Numbered from the stretch's first letter, positions 12,412-23,520 are shown. The stretch is DNA of 64,000 nt from Agapanthus africanus (GCA_030015575.1 JASDDO010000016.1:69499396-69563395), one strand, 5' to 3'. Translations and numbers: made by a program. Notes: generated by a model not told the origin, from the sequence alone.

Positions 12412-12709
12412 GTCGCGATGAATAGCCAAACCCACATCCCTAGACCCCTACGAGAGCAGCAAGAAACACTGCCAATTCTAGGGTTAGGAGACCCGGTCTC
12501 GACTCCTCGAGATGGCCTCCCACTGGACCCTAGAACCCGGTTACTTGTGCTCCCCTCCTTGGGTCTACCTAATGCAGTAAAGTAAATAATATACAATGGT
12601 GACATCATCCTCAACCCGGAAGTGCCCCAATAAAAGAATATTACATACAAATGAATTTTACATGAATAAAAATAAAAACCCTCATCTCACATAAAACCCC
12701 CGGCTATTC
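12412..12709 (-). other. Leader domain I, Copia-B
   Basis: GTCGCGATGAATAGCC (12412-12427) and GGCTATTC (12702-12709) are complementary at the GAATAGCC core and enclose about 290 nt that resemble the same interval of Copia-C and -D. Confidence 0.58.
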
Positions 12710-13091
12710 AAAACACGACGATCCAATATAACATATCACAACAACACATAATATCTCATATCATCAACGCAAGCAAGTATGCGTATCCCGATTGTCGTTG
12801 ATGTATAGCAACGAAGCCTGCGATACACCACATACTACGCTTACGGTCACCGAAAAGAATGTGTAAAACTAAAATATTTGGAATTCACAAATACTTTAGA
12901 CATCTTAAATCTGAAATATCACATACTTCGCATTTCATGCCTAACTATATGAATTCCACATATTGTATCACATTCTTGATAAATAGACAATGTTAAACTT
13001 TCCGATCGAATAATCAAATACCCAAGATTTCCCAAATAGCTCAACACTTGAGCGGAGTTCAAAAAACCCAGAACATGTCACTGCGCCAATG

Positions 13092-13219
13092 AACCAGCCG
13101 TAGAAGGGTCAAACCAACGCCTCACATGTGGCAACGCTAAACAACCACAAACCTTAAGGTTCAGTGGCAGTTTTGACGGTCACATAATCGAGTTAAGGTT
13201 ACGTTCTTCTAGAGGGTCC
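13092..13219 (-). repeat. Block shared by Copia leaders and LARD internal domains, Copia-B copy
   Basis: In element sense it runs from GGACCCTCTAGAAGAA through CCTTAAGGTT to CTTCTACGGCTGG. Homologous blocks lie at 36205-36335 (Copia-C), 24406-24532 (LARD-2), 3747-3870 (LARD-1) and 53914-54039 (LARD-3), all in element-sense orientation. Confidence 0.8.
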
Positions 13220-13503
13220 ACAGATACACTAGCATGATTTCCCGAAAGTTTTAAATAGAGGAAAAAATCCAACACTTGAAAGTTTTCCGTCATGAAAAAA
13301 GTGAGTTATTGATATCCGTTCGAACATTTTAACACGATCTAAATTACCCGAAAAACTAAACGATGTTAAAATTTCCGATCGAATCAACGAATTCCAAAGA
13401 TCTCCATAAAACTCAACACTTGAGTAATATTAAAAATTCCCAGAAGCATGTAGTAATACCTACGGATGTAACCCAGAAATATGTATCCTTGATACCCAAG
13501 TAC

Positions 13504-13553
13504 GGCCGCGGAACCGCCACGCAAAGCATCGTATTGTCGCGGTTCCGCCGCGA
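13504..13553. other. GC-rich inverted repeat in Copia-B leader
   Basis: GCGGAACCG and CGGTTCCGC face each other about 200-245 nt past the primer-binding site. It is a more diverged form of the palindrome in Copia-A and Copia-C. Confidence 0.55.
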
Positions 13554-13735
13554 CTTGAGGAATTAGGGGTTCGTATTTCACAGTTTTGCATAGAATCACC
13601 TGCTTAATTTCTGAGTATTTTTAATACAGAAAAAACCATATTTTTAAAAAATTTCCAGAGAGGGGTCAACATTTGAAGTTTCGGGGTTCGATTGGACTTT
13701 TAACTTCGTCTTCACATCGCCTAATGCTCTAGCTA

Positions 13736-13748
13736 GGCTCTGATACCA
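13736..13748 (-). other. Primer-binding site of Copia-B
   Basis: The minus strand reads TGGTATCAGAGCC, one base inside the 5' LTR, matching the plant initiator tRNA-Met type site. Confidence 0.9.
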
Positions 13749-13749
13749 C

Positions 13750-15947
13750 TGTAGGGTTACTAGGCACTATCACAAGGCTCATAAGGCATCAACCATGCTA
13801 AATCTAAATTTTTTCAAGTGCCGAACAACCTAAAGCGAGGATCTTTGCTAGAGATTTAGGGTTAACAAAACATGTAAACAACTTTACATCTAAGAGAGAA
13901 GGATTACAACCTTTGTAGTCCGCTCCTTCACTTCATAAGCTCCGAGTAGTAGTCCCTTCGTCGCGATCCATGAATTTCCGGACTCTAGAGAAGCTCCACA
14001 AGCCGAATGATCCATGCTTGCTTGAAGTCTTCCTTTTCGAAGATGATCTACCTTGAAGAATCTTTAACTCAAGTTCTCACTTCTCTAATCAAGTATTAAT
14101 GAAGTGAACACCCTAATATAAGTGGCTAGATTAGATGATGATGATGAAGTAGGAATTAGGCTCTCATTTGTTTTCAAAATCTCACTCAATATCATCACAA
14201 AAGAAAAACCTAGTAAAGATTTTCAAGAGCTCAAGGAAGAAGAAAATGAATAATTCCTTTTATGATGAATAATGAATTATTGCCATGGTTACCATTGCAA
14301 CCCTTGGTTAATAAAGAAAGGCTTTAACCATTGTAGAGATTTAACTAGGGTAAAGGGTTTGGGTTGGGTTAGGAAATATCTCACAAAATATCAACAAAAT
14401 ATCTTGCTTAAAACAAAACAAAAGCTTCTAGAAGCTTCATGAAAAGCTACCCAAATCAAACCCTAACCATGTTTAATCTCCATAAATCATGTTGCATTTG
14501 TAATCATAACTTGTTACAATATTATATATCACATATATAATATATTTTTTGTAACAAAAGAAAATAATACATTTAACATATATCACATATATATCAATGT
14601 ATTATCCGGTGAGAAATGAATCAATAAAGTGAGCCGATATTAGTTAATGTAATGTAATATATCACATATATAATTATACATTAAATTATCGATTCAACAC
14701 CTTGATCCGACAATCCGGCTATACCGCATATAACCGACTAATATAACATGTACCGATTCATAGAATCAATACTTGATCCGAGGACCCGGCTATATCATAT
14801 ATCGTGAGAATAGAATACGGTATCTCATATCGTATTATTCTCTGTCCCACACTTATCCCCATATGTGCTCCTACTCCGTTTTTTCCTAAGTCAAGAAACC
14901 ACTGTGTAGGACTTTAAAGAATCGTCAATACGCCGGCAGTAGGTGATGATCATATCAAACACCCACAAGCTGTAAGCGGTCAGCTAAACGTAACAGCTAC
15001 CCAGGTATTGAGCGATCAGAAGATCAACAAGCAAGCTTGTACATTCTCCTGTAAATCCAATCAGTACACTACCGTACAGTCCGGGTCTTTTCGTCTGATA
15101 TGTCGCATATCCAGTCTAGGGGTGGTATACGTCAGACCCAGTAACCGATAAGTCGTGTGGATGTGAGGCTCATAACAGGTCGAGAAACTACTGATAAAAA
15201 CTTACTAGTAGCACTCTATATCAGCCTTGGCCAGGTACTTCCAGTTATAGCCAATCGAACACAGCACAACATCAACTCCCTATACCGGGAGAGAAGAAAC
15301 CCCTCCTATCGCTCATTGCCTCCATGTGATTCGGGACTGTGCCCAAAAGCCACCGTTTTGCATGCCCTCTTGGACATGGTAAGGTGGAAATCAATGCATA
15401 GTGGGAATCACACAAGACTATGACGATCTCGGGTCTACAGACTACCCTGTACCAGTGTCACCAAAGAACTGCCATCTGACGTGAGGTATAATACCATCTG
15501 AGAGTTCTCGGCGAGTCCGTTCAGTGTACCCAGTCTCCACTGATCACCCGTACACCATCTTTGATGTCAAACACCGATGGATATGGGATCATCCATCGCC
15601 CATCATATGGGTCAAGATGCGTATACGCTAGTCTACTCTGGTGTATCGATGCCCTGTCTCGATACACCCTCGACTAGGAACAATTATAGGATGTACTCAT
15701 AGACTACCGTGGCCCCACTAGTATGATTTCATCATAGTCCCAGTAGTCGAGTACATATCCTAAGGGCTTTATCAACATGTGAGAGCAAGACAGTAAACTA
15801 ATACAAGTCAACATGTTAAGACAAAGTGAAACCAAACAGCATACTATCATGTCGAGCAAGAAAGTCCTCTATATATATATCCAAGCATCCACTATAATAT
15901 ACATCATATATACAACAATGGCCTCTAGGGAATATATATAACTAACA
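13750..15947 (-). repeat. 5' LTR of Copia-B
   Basis: 2198 bp, TG...CA ended, paired with 5609-7809. It carries the same hairpin array (about 14512-14880). Confidence 0.92.
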
Positions 15948-15952
15948 CATAT
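15948..15952. repeat. Target-site duplication of Copia-B, right copy
   Basis: CATAT, matching 5604-5608. Confidence 0.9.
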
Positions 15953-16861
15953 CATAAATATGCGGTGTGATCAATGTAATCAACATGAATCAATGTCAAC
16001 TATATCATGAAGTCTATAAGTATGTGGATATCATCTAACTATGTAATCAATGTCTGTATGCATGTTGATCTCGTCCACGTGTCAACCAATGACACAAAAT
16101 ATCATGCATATAAATATCATAAAGCATATGTATAGAAGTATGAGGATATAAATCAACGTGTGTCTCCCGCGACACATCAAAATCATTGAACCTGAGTGTC
16201 CAGCATCGACACTCGAAAACATCATGAAACCTGTGTCCAGCATCGGCACATAAATCCTCGTATATATATAGGGCTCCGTCAGTCAGGATCGGCCCACGAG
16301 CTCCGTCAGCCCGGATCGGTCCGTATCATCTCTCAACTCCGGTCGGTATCCTCCGGATATCCGCCGAGCTCAAATACAATAACCGGTAGGTAGTAGTCTC
16401 TCTGCCAGGCTCACCGTCTGTATACATAACATCCCTTTCTTGCCCCGGGGTACCATACCGTGTCCACCATGTACCCGCAATCGGCCTCATCCAGCTCCTC
16501 GAATTGGGTTTCACATGTCACACGTCTCAGAACCGAGAAAACGCATGGTGGACGCACTGAAATATCATATCAAGAGAAACCGCGTTTTTAAACAATTCAT
16601 ACTTTCTTTTAAAATGACCACGGTTCTCAAATCCAGAAATCTCATGAAAACGTCATATCTCAATGTGTAAAATCATAAAGCATGATATATACGACATATG
16701 ATAGAAATGTAAGCATATACGTATATCATGCAACATAAAACAGTAATATGCACACATCGAGGGGAAAACCGCTCTTTAAAATGAATCCAGTTTTAAAATA
16801 TATCTTGCGGTTCCCAAATCTCCAAAATAAAGCCAGAATCATCTATGTATGTGCAAATACG

Positions 16862-17245
16862 TATGTATGCAAGTATGGGTGTACAATATGTGTGTACGCA
16901 AGTATGAGAGTACAATATGTCTGTGCACCAATATAGATGTACAAGTAGGTATATACGCAAGTATGAGTGTACAGTATGCCTGTGCGCCAATATAGATGTA
17001 CAAGTAGGTATATACGCAAGTATGAGTGTACAATATGCCTGTGCGCCAATATGGATGTACAAGTAGGTATATACGCAAGTATGAGTGTACAATATGTATG
17101 TGTGCTAATATGGATGTACAAGTAGGTATATACGTAAGTATGATTATACAATATGTATGTGTGCCAATATGGATGTACAACTAGGTATATACGCAAGTAT
17201 GAGTGTACAATATGTATGTGTGCCAGTATGGATGTACAATTAGTC
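16862..17245. repeat. 59-bp minisatellite, about six units
   Basis: A 59-bp period is visible from phrases such as CAAGTAGGTATATACGCAAG recurring every 59 bases. The reverse strand is open in several frames, but only because of the repetition. LARD-3 has a shorter, more diverged form near 48775-48870. The LARD-2 LTRs show none at the matching place. Confidence 0.85.
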
Positions 17246-17285
17246 ATATCCTGATGCAACAATCCTACTGTATAGTGACATGGCA

Positions 17286-17351
17286 ATTATCGATGATGAA
17301 GTGTGTGAGCCGGCAAGCAGGTGTACAGGGAACATACACATCATCGATAAT
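17286..17351. other. 13-bp inverted repeat in LARD-1 LTR
   Basis: ATTATCGATGATG (17286-17298) and CATCATCGATAAT (17339-17351) are perfect complements. The same pair occurs in the other LARD LTRs (21884-21948 with one mismatch, 28694-28758, 48914-48979). Confidence 0.75.
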
Positions 17352-18438
17352 AGTGCCGGTATCCTGACAGCATGGGTTTAATATAACAATAAACACATTT
17401 AAACATGCAATGCGATGCGAATAGCAAGAATATGCGGAAATCGAATAGTAAACGCTACATTGAAGAATCTACATCAATATGTAAATGTCATACAGTTTTG
17501 CTATTTGAAATAAGACGAATCGTGGTGTTTAGTAAAATAAGGGCTATGGTGTTTTTAAGAAAAGTTGCGTCTTTTGAAAATATCCGTAGAATCCCTTGGC
17601 ATGTCTTTAAAATACTCATGATTCGTTAGTTTTGAAATAGGTATGACTCGGGTCTAATCTAATATCTACTAAGTAAACTACAGATCTAACTAACAATCTA
17701 ATCGAAAGGGTATGGAAACCACCTAAATCTGAGTCGATATATATATACATATATAATAGTCGGTGATCCCGCCTCAATAGTATCACATACGATACAATAT
17801 ACAATATGACATCCTCGAGTCAAGAATGTGGATCTATCATCAAAATATAGCTCGTACGTAAATCCTTCGTACGACATCCTAAATCTGGGTACGGGTCGAA
17901 TCTCACATTTATCTCATCAATTATCCGGTATCCTTAACATCATATCTCATGAACTGGGGTACTAATCTAAGTCTAGTACAAACTGATACCATCAATATAT
18001 ATATGCGTGTATGAAAACACACGCCTAAAGGGCCGCTATAATCTCATGTCATATCTCAAATACGAACCACATCATATCACCGATCTCATCGCACCATGCC
18101 CAATCTCATTGACTCATCTCCAAATGTAGGTATACGTGTATATATACATATCGTTCCATACCTATGTGTGTGTGTATATATACATATCCCCATATAAGCA
18201 CAAGTATAAAAAGTAAGCATGTGTGTGCGTGTGTGCGTGTGGGTGTAAACCTATTCTAGGGTTTGCAACTAAGAAGCTATACCAGTTTACTTCTAAAAAC
18301 CCTAATCTAACCATTGAACACCTAAACATATCTTGAATATCCATGTCACACTTAAAAGATATCATATATATAGTATATATATAGCATACTATACATCGAA
18401 CTGCGGGGGTGCTATACGCCATCCACCCGACTTCCCCT

Positions 18439-18453
18439 GTAAATATAATTTAC
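18439..18453 (-). other. Conserved short hairpin in LARD-1 LTR
   Basis: GTAAAT (18439-18444) pairs with ATTTAC (18448-18453). The LARD-2 and LARD-3 counterparts have GTAGAT / ATCTAC, so one pair differs on both sides together. It is followed in element sense by the strongly conserved AAGTCGGGTGGATGGCGTAT block. Confidence 0.6.
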
Positions 18454-18858
18454 TTAAATTGCTCTTCGCTTTCCGTTGCTGACGTCACCACGCGCTTGGT
18501 TGTCGTCTTGAAGTCTTCGTGGGGGTACCTACACATCATAACGTATCGCAAATGCGTATTAAACTCACATCGGAAAACCAAAACGGCACGCTAAAGGCAT
18601 ATAGGTTAGAACCTATGGACTACGCTTTCAAAACTACCAAATAACACTCGATTTTGACGTACAAACGTTAAGCGATCGAATACGACACAAATCACAAAAA
18701 TCCAGAATTAAAAATACGCAAAACGAAACCTCGAATCAAAATAGCGACTCTTGTTCCAGATTTTATCCCAGGTCAAATCAGCCAATTGCATATGCTAAGG
18801 GTCTAGTTTACAGGAGATGGAGCTACAGACCAAACACGAACCATATCCAACCTACTCT

Positions 18859-18875
18859 GGCCGCAAATTGCGGCC
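18859..18875. other. GC-rich palindrome in LARD-1 LTR
   Basis: GGCCGCAAATTGCGGCC reads the same on both strands except for its central base. Counterparts are at 20394-20410 (one mismatch), 27204-27220 and 50375-50391. Confidence 0.75.
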
Positions 18876-19274
18876 AGAATGATTAAATTTGCAGCCAAAG
18901 AATGGAGTCAAGGGCTGGGGTCTTGGGGTTAGCTTCCTAGGTGCCTGCACACTCCTCTGTACTTGCTAAATAATTTTCAGAGGCTCCGGAAGATAGCAGA
19001 TTTCATTTTACACTCGCAGAATCCACAATTCCTCCGATATCGGGTTTCTAAGTTTGAATTCTGGGGTTCTAGTCTCTGGTTTGGGTCTGAATTCTAGCAC
19101 TAGGGGTTTTGTGTGGCCTCTACTAAGCTCAATTACACATCACAACTCAAGAATTCCATAAACCCTAACTAGAAATTTCCACATCTCACTAAACGACACC
19201 AAATCGATTCTAAACAAACATGGATGTAAAAGCAATGGAAATTCTACACTAATGGTTAAGAGAATACCTCATTT

Positions 19275-19302
19275 GGCAACTCAAGAAAATTCTTGAGTTG
19301 CC
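19275..19302. other. 28-nt palindrome in LARD-1 LTR
   Basis: Arms GGCAACTCAAGAA and their exact complement are separated by two bases. LARD-2 has the same palindrome in both LTRs (19970-19995 and 26779-26804, one pair shorter on each side). Confidence 0.75.
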
Positions 19303-19730
19303 TCAAGTGTCCAAAATGCAAGCTTTCTTGGTCCAAAGTGTAGCTAGTGTTACATTTCAAAATAATAAAATATTATTTTTGGGAAGTTTTATAATTTAAT
19401 ATTATTCTAATGAATATTTTAATATTCCGGTATAATTAAATACAATAAATGGGGAAAATTATGGAAAATTCTAAAATAGGGTATTTTATGGAATTATACC
19501 ATTTTTAAGTTTTTATGATTAGTTGTATGCTAATTTAGCGCTAATCGCGATTAAAAATCGCTAATTGGATTTTTGGCATTTTTGTGCAAAACATGCACAT
19601 ATCTTTTTCTACACTTGTGTTACATTTTTATTACCATGGCTTTACTTTGGGTTTACTATTTGTGTGAGAAGGTTTTAGAAAAAGAAAAGAAAAGAAAAGA
19701 ATTTGATTAGAATAATGGTGTAGTAGGTGG

Positions 19731-20027
19731 GTGAGAGAGAGAAAGGTAAGGGGTTCTCTTGACTTAGTCTCACTTCATCCTTTTCTTCATTTTCTCTCCT
19801 CTTCTCCCTCTTGCTCAGCTGCTGCTGCTTCCCTCTTTCCTCCCCTCCACAAAACACCCTACTTCATCTCCAAAACAAACTCGAAACACCAATTTCCTTT
19901 CACAAAAAAGGTGCACGAGCTCGAGACAAACACATCGGACCAAGAAAGAGTGGATTTAGAGGACTTTGAGCAACTCAAGAAAATTCTTGAGTTGCCAAAG
20001 GAGGTAAATTCCGCACCATTAGTATAG
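19731..20027 (+). CDS. Small frame in LARD-2 5' LTR, 98 codons, function unknown
   Basis: The predicted product starts MRERKVRG, has a Ser/Pro/Ala-rich middle coded by the pyrimidine tract, and ends in a charged stretch (ETNTSDQERVDLEDFEQLKK) that could be helical. The other LTR has the same frame (26540-26836) with only two residue differences I can see, but that is expected from shared ancestry. LARD-1 and LARD-3 are much less alike here while keeping a GAG-GTA splice-like junction at its end. I do not recognise the protein. It may be only a chance frame in a non-coding LTR transcript. Confidence 0.2.
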   Translation: MRERKVRGSLDLVSLHPFLHFLSSSPSCSAAAASLFPPLHKTPYFISKTNSKHQFPFTKKVHELETNTSDQERVDLEDFEQLKKILELPKEVNSAPLV

Positions 20028-20763
20028 TATTTCGACTTCTTATGCATCCATACTAGTTTCTTGTCGATATTGTGTGTTTTGAGGAACTTTGGGAAATTCA
20101 AGTTAGGGTTTAGGGTGGATCTGAAATCAAGAGTGAAATTGAGGATTTTGGTGACTTTAGAACCCCTGGTGTGATGTTATTTTGGATCAAACTAGAGAAT
20201 AGAACACAGAATACGGATTTATGAGATGATGTCGGGGAAAAATTGTGAATCTGTGATGGTTACATTGAATCTGCATTTACCCGAGACTCTGAAAATTAAA
20301 TTGATTGGACAGTGAGATATGCAGGCACCCTAGAATCACCACACAAGACCCCAGCCCCTAACTCATTCTCCCGGCCGCAGATTTATTCTGTTTGGCTGCA
20401 ATTTGCGGCCAAACCTACCCCATATTGGCTCGTTTTGGTTTTGGTGTTCCCTTATCTTTAGTTTAGACCCCTGGTATATATAGATTTGTCTAATTTGACA
20501 TAAGGTGAAATCTGGAGCCTATTTCCTTAGTTGTTGTTTTGGATTCGTGTTTCCGTATTCCGTATTTCTAATTCTGAAATTGCGTATGGTGTTTTACCTC
20601 GACTACTTGACGTTTATACGATGATATCGAGGGTTGTGATGGTTTTGGAAGGTGTCGTCCATAGGTTCTAACCTATAGAACATAGCGTATCGTCTTGGGG
20701 TTTCGTATGCCGTTTTAGTTTTGAATTGGTTTTGATATGCATTTGCGATACGTTAATGTGTAG

Positions 20764-20829
20764 GTACCCCATGAAGACTTCGGGATGACAAGCAAACACG
20801 TGGCGATGTCGACAGATAAAGAACGCAAG
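20764..20829 (+). other. Splice-like mini exon in LARD LTR
   Basis: A possible acceptor ...TAATGTGTAG precedes 20764 and a strong donor CGCAAG-GTGAGT follows 20829. The LARD-3 LTR keeps the acceptor-like GTAG and the GTGAGTAGAT donor in reverse complement near 49975-50050. LARD-1 keeps the acceptor but a weaker donor. A further donor-like GAG-GTAAAT lies at 20001-20009. Splicing is inferred from signals only. Confidence 0.35.
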
Positions 20830-20833
20830 GTGA

Positions 20834-20849
20834 GTAGATTTATATCTAC
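20834..20849 (+). other. Conserved short hairpin in LARD-2 5' LTR
   Basis: GTAGAT (20834-20839) pairs with ATCTAC (20844-20849), followed by a conserved GC-rich block ending in CACCCCCGC. The same hairpin is at 27644-27659 in the other LTR. Confidence 0.6.
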
Positions 20850-22275
20850 GGGGGAAGTCGGGTGGATGGCGTATAGCACCCCCGCGGTCCGTGGTGATGT
20901 ATACGAATACGTATAAACACGTATATTTATTAAGTGTTGTTTAAGTTTATTGATGGTAATAATGGATTATGGATGATAAGGATGTATTGGTTTAGTATAG
21001 TGCGAAACCCTAGAGCAGTGGTTGCACCCACACATACACGTACACATATATTTGCATACATTCTTTCCTTTATCTGTGCACATTTGGAGGTGTCTATATC
21101 TACACATGGGTATGGGACTATGTGTTCATATACTGGATTTGAGTATGATATGTGGTATTGAGATGAGTCGATATGTTTTGATTGAGGCCGTGAGATTCGG
21201 CGATAAGACAGAGTTCGTAGTTGAGATACGACATGATGGTTTAGCGGGCTTTTGGACATGTGTGTTACCCCGCATTCATACCTATGTAGATGGTATCGAT
21301 TGTACTAGACTTAGATCTGTACCCTAGATTATGTGATATGATGGTAGTGATACCTGATATGTGATAAGATGAATGTGATATTGAACTGTACCCAGCTATT
21401 GGGATGCCGTACGGCGATTTACCGTACGAGCCTACATTGATGATAGATCCGCGCTCATGACTCAAGGATGTTATATCGTTTGTGATACTATTGAGGCGGG
21501 ATTACTGACTATTATATTTATATATATATCGACTCAGATTTAGGTGGTTTCCATACCCCTCCTGATGGACTTGGCTTAGTAGTTATTGGACTAGACCCGA
21601 GTCATACCTATTGCAAAACTAACGAATCAGGGATATTTTAAATATAGGCAAAAAGAATTCTATGGGTATTTTCAAACGATGCATCTTTTCTTAAAACACC
21701 GTAGCCCTTATTTTATTAAAAACCCGATTCGTCTTGTTTGAAATGTCAAGGCTGCATGATATATTTATTGTGGTAGATTCTTTACTGTTGCGTTGATTAT
21801 TCGATTCCGCATACTCATGCTATTTGCATTGCATCGCTTGTGTTGTTGATATATTACAGTCATGCTGCTAGGACACCAGCACCATTATCGATGTTGCGTA
21901 TGTTCCACGTACACTTGTTGCCAGCTCAAACACTTCATCATCGATAATTGCCATGTCACTACACAGTAGTATTATGGCATCAGGATAGGACCCTGTATGT
22001 GCATACTATTATTCCATGTTGCATGATATCCTGTTGTACTTGCATATCATTAGTATGTCACATACATCATGCTTTCTGATTATACGCATCGAGATATTCG
22101 TTTTCGTGATATTTCTGGATTTGGGAACCGTGGATAATTTCAAAGGAAGGTATGTACTTATTTTGAAAAACCCGGTTTCCCTTGATATGATATTTGCGCT
22201 GCCACTATGAGATTTATCAGTCCTGATTTTATACTCCATACGCGGAGTGGTGCCGTATGAGGGTACATGGTGGGG

Positions 22276-22439
22276 CCCGATGTATGAGAGAGTTGGCTGA
22301 CCCGGACTGACGGATGCCCGATGTATGAGAGAGTGGGCTGACCCGGACTGACGGATGCCCGATGTATGAGAGAGTGGGCTGACCCGAACTGACGGATGCC
22401 CGATATATGAAAGCGTGGGCCGACCCGAACAGACGAATG
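22276..22439 (+). repeat. 41-bp tandem repeat, four units
   Basis: Each unit starts CCCGATGTATGAGAGAGTGG or close and ends ACTGACGGATG. The partner LTR has three units at 29086-29208. Inverted partial counterparts occur in LARD-1 (about 16265-16330) and LARD-3 (about 48200-48250). Confidence 0.85.
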
Positions 22440-23508
22440 CCCGATATATGAGGATTTACATGCCGATACTAGGCACAGGTATTCATGATGTTTTCGAGTG
22501 TCGATGCTAGGCACTCAGGTTCCATGCTTTTGGTTATATCCTCATATTTCCATGCATATGCTGATGATATTTACATGCATGATGGTTATTGTCATTGGGT
22601 GACAAATGGACGGGATCCACGTACATGCAGATTTGATTACACTGATTTTACCTCATATTCATGATATGCAATTACCTGAGGCACTGGCACGAGCACTTGG
22701 CACTTCACTCATGTATAGAGATTACATTGCCAGTTTAGCATGCTGCAAACTTATTCATATTGAGGTTTATTTATATCAGATTGTATTGACCTAGGATGGG
22801 TCATACTTTCGATCTCTGCTTGTAGATATTTTCTATTCACGAGTTGGCAACTCTCGCCCGTTGTGCCACAGTTCTTGTAGGTTCTTGCCGTACAGATTCC
22901 ATAGCGGCTTTTCTGGCACACTGCTTCTATATGGGTGACTTGCTTGGGTAGGTGGGTTCTTTGGATCAGAACCACCATTGTACATTTATTATTCATTGTA
23001 TCTAGAAATTTCATCAACCAAAAACTTGTATATTGTTTCAGTGATGTACTATTTCGACCTTAGAGTCGCGCTTGTAGTATTACGGTTTTCTGGCTATTTT
23101 GAGTTTCTTTTTTAGTTTTGATCCTCGCCCTTCGGCGTTGTATATTATATTGCTTGTGTGGTTGTGACCGTCGATTGACGAAGAGCTAGCTCCCGCTTGG
23201 GGATGCCTTTTTCCTTGCATATATATATTATTCTTGTTGTACCCCGTTCGGGTCCAGTATTTACAAAGGAAACTCTACCGAAATTTTCATGAAAGATTAC
23301 ACATTTTAAAAATGCATATTTGGCTTAGTTATTTAAAGACTTTGATTTTCAAAACATGTTTTCTTTACTTCTTAAAACTAGTTTTCTTTTTTACTCCTTA
23401 AAATGGTTTTAGATTTCTGGGCTTTTTGCTTACTTGGATCAGATGAGGTCCTATAGACTTCATATGGTTCAAGGGCCAGTCACGTGCTCTTTCGGGTCGT
23501 GACAAAGT

Positions 23509-23520
23509 TGGTATCAGAGC
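23509..23520 (+). other. Primer-binding site of LARD-2
   Basis: TGGTATCAGAGC, four bases after the 5' LTR, initiator tRNA-Met type. Confidence 0.85.

Larger units (their letters stand above)
11135..13735 (-). other. Long leader of Copia-B, non-coding and structured
   Basis: About 2.6 kb between the primer-binding site and pol, with no gag-like frame. Next to pol lies a pyrimidine tract ending in CAG (about 11103-11130 in minus sense), shared with Copia-C and -D. It contains the shared block, leader domain I, two double-hairpin units, three apex-sharing hairpins and domain II, each listed separately. Confidence 0.7.
5609..15947 (-). mobile_element. Copia-B, full-length but broken Copia retrotransposon
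   Basis: A 10.3-kb minus-strand element with two ~2.2-kb LTRs, primer-binding site, long leader, pol and polypurine tract. The five bases CATAT flank it on both sides (5604-5608 and 15948-15952), proving one insertion event, into the LARD-1 LTR. The LTRs differ at roughly 4-5% of sites in the first 400 bases by eye, making it older than Copia-C. The pol frame is broken about three times. No gag-like frame is seen. Related to Copia-C in LTR, leader and pol. Confidence 0.93.
15948..19347 (-). repeat. LARD-1 5' LTR, piece 2
   Basis: This is the continuation of piece 1 after Copia-B. In reverse complement it follows the LARD-2 LTR in order: 41-bp repeat region (about 16265-16330), 13-bp inverted repeat (17286-17351), hairpin at 18439-18453, GC palindrome (18859-18875) and the 28-nt palindrome (19275-19302). 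It also holds a 59-bp minisatellite (about 16862-17245). It stops at 19347, where LARD-2 is inserted, and resumes at 30272. The (GT)n-rich stretch at about 18168-18246 is simple repeat. Confidence 0.85.
19348..23504 (+). repeat. 5' LTR of LARD-2
   Basis: It runs from TGTTACATTTC to GGGTCGTGACA. In order it holds AT-rich start, pyrimidine-rich tract (about 19765-19860), a 98-codon frame, a 26-nt palindrome, GC palindrome, splice-like exon (20764-20829), hairpin (20834-20849), 13-bp inverted repeat (21884-21948), a 41-bp repeat with four units (22276-22439) and the conserved block near 23165-23210. Confidence 0.88.

Noticed and set aside
16793-17286. Overlapping minus-strand frames of 99-147 codons with repeating Tyr/Thr/Ile words
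   Set aside because: They are the 59-bp minisatellite read in several frames; no start context, no domain.
22276-22439. 41-bp repeats as a CRISPR array
   Set aside because: Units are directly adjacent with no spacers and lie in a plant LTR.
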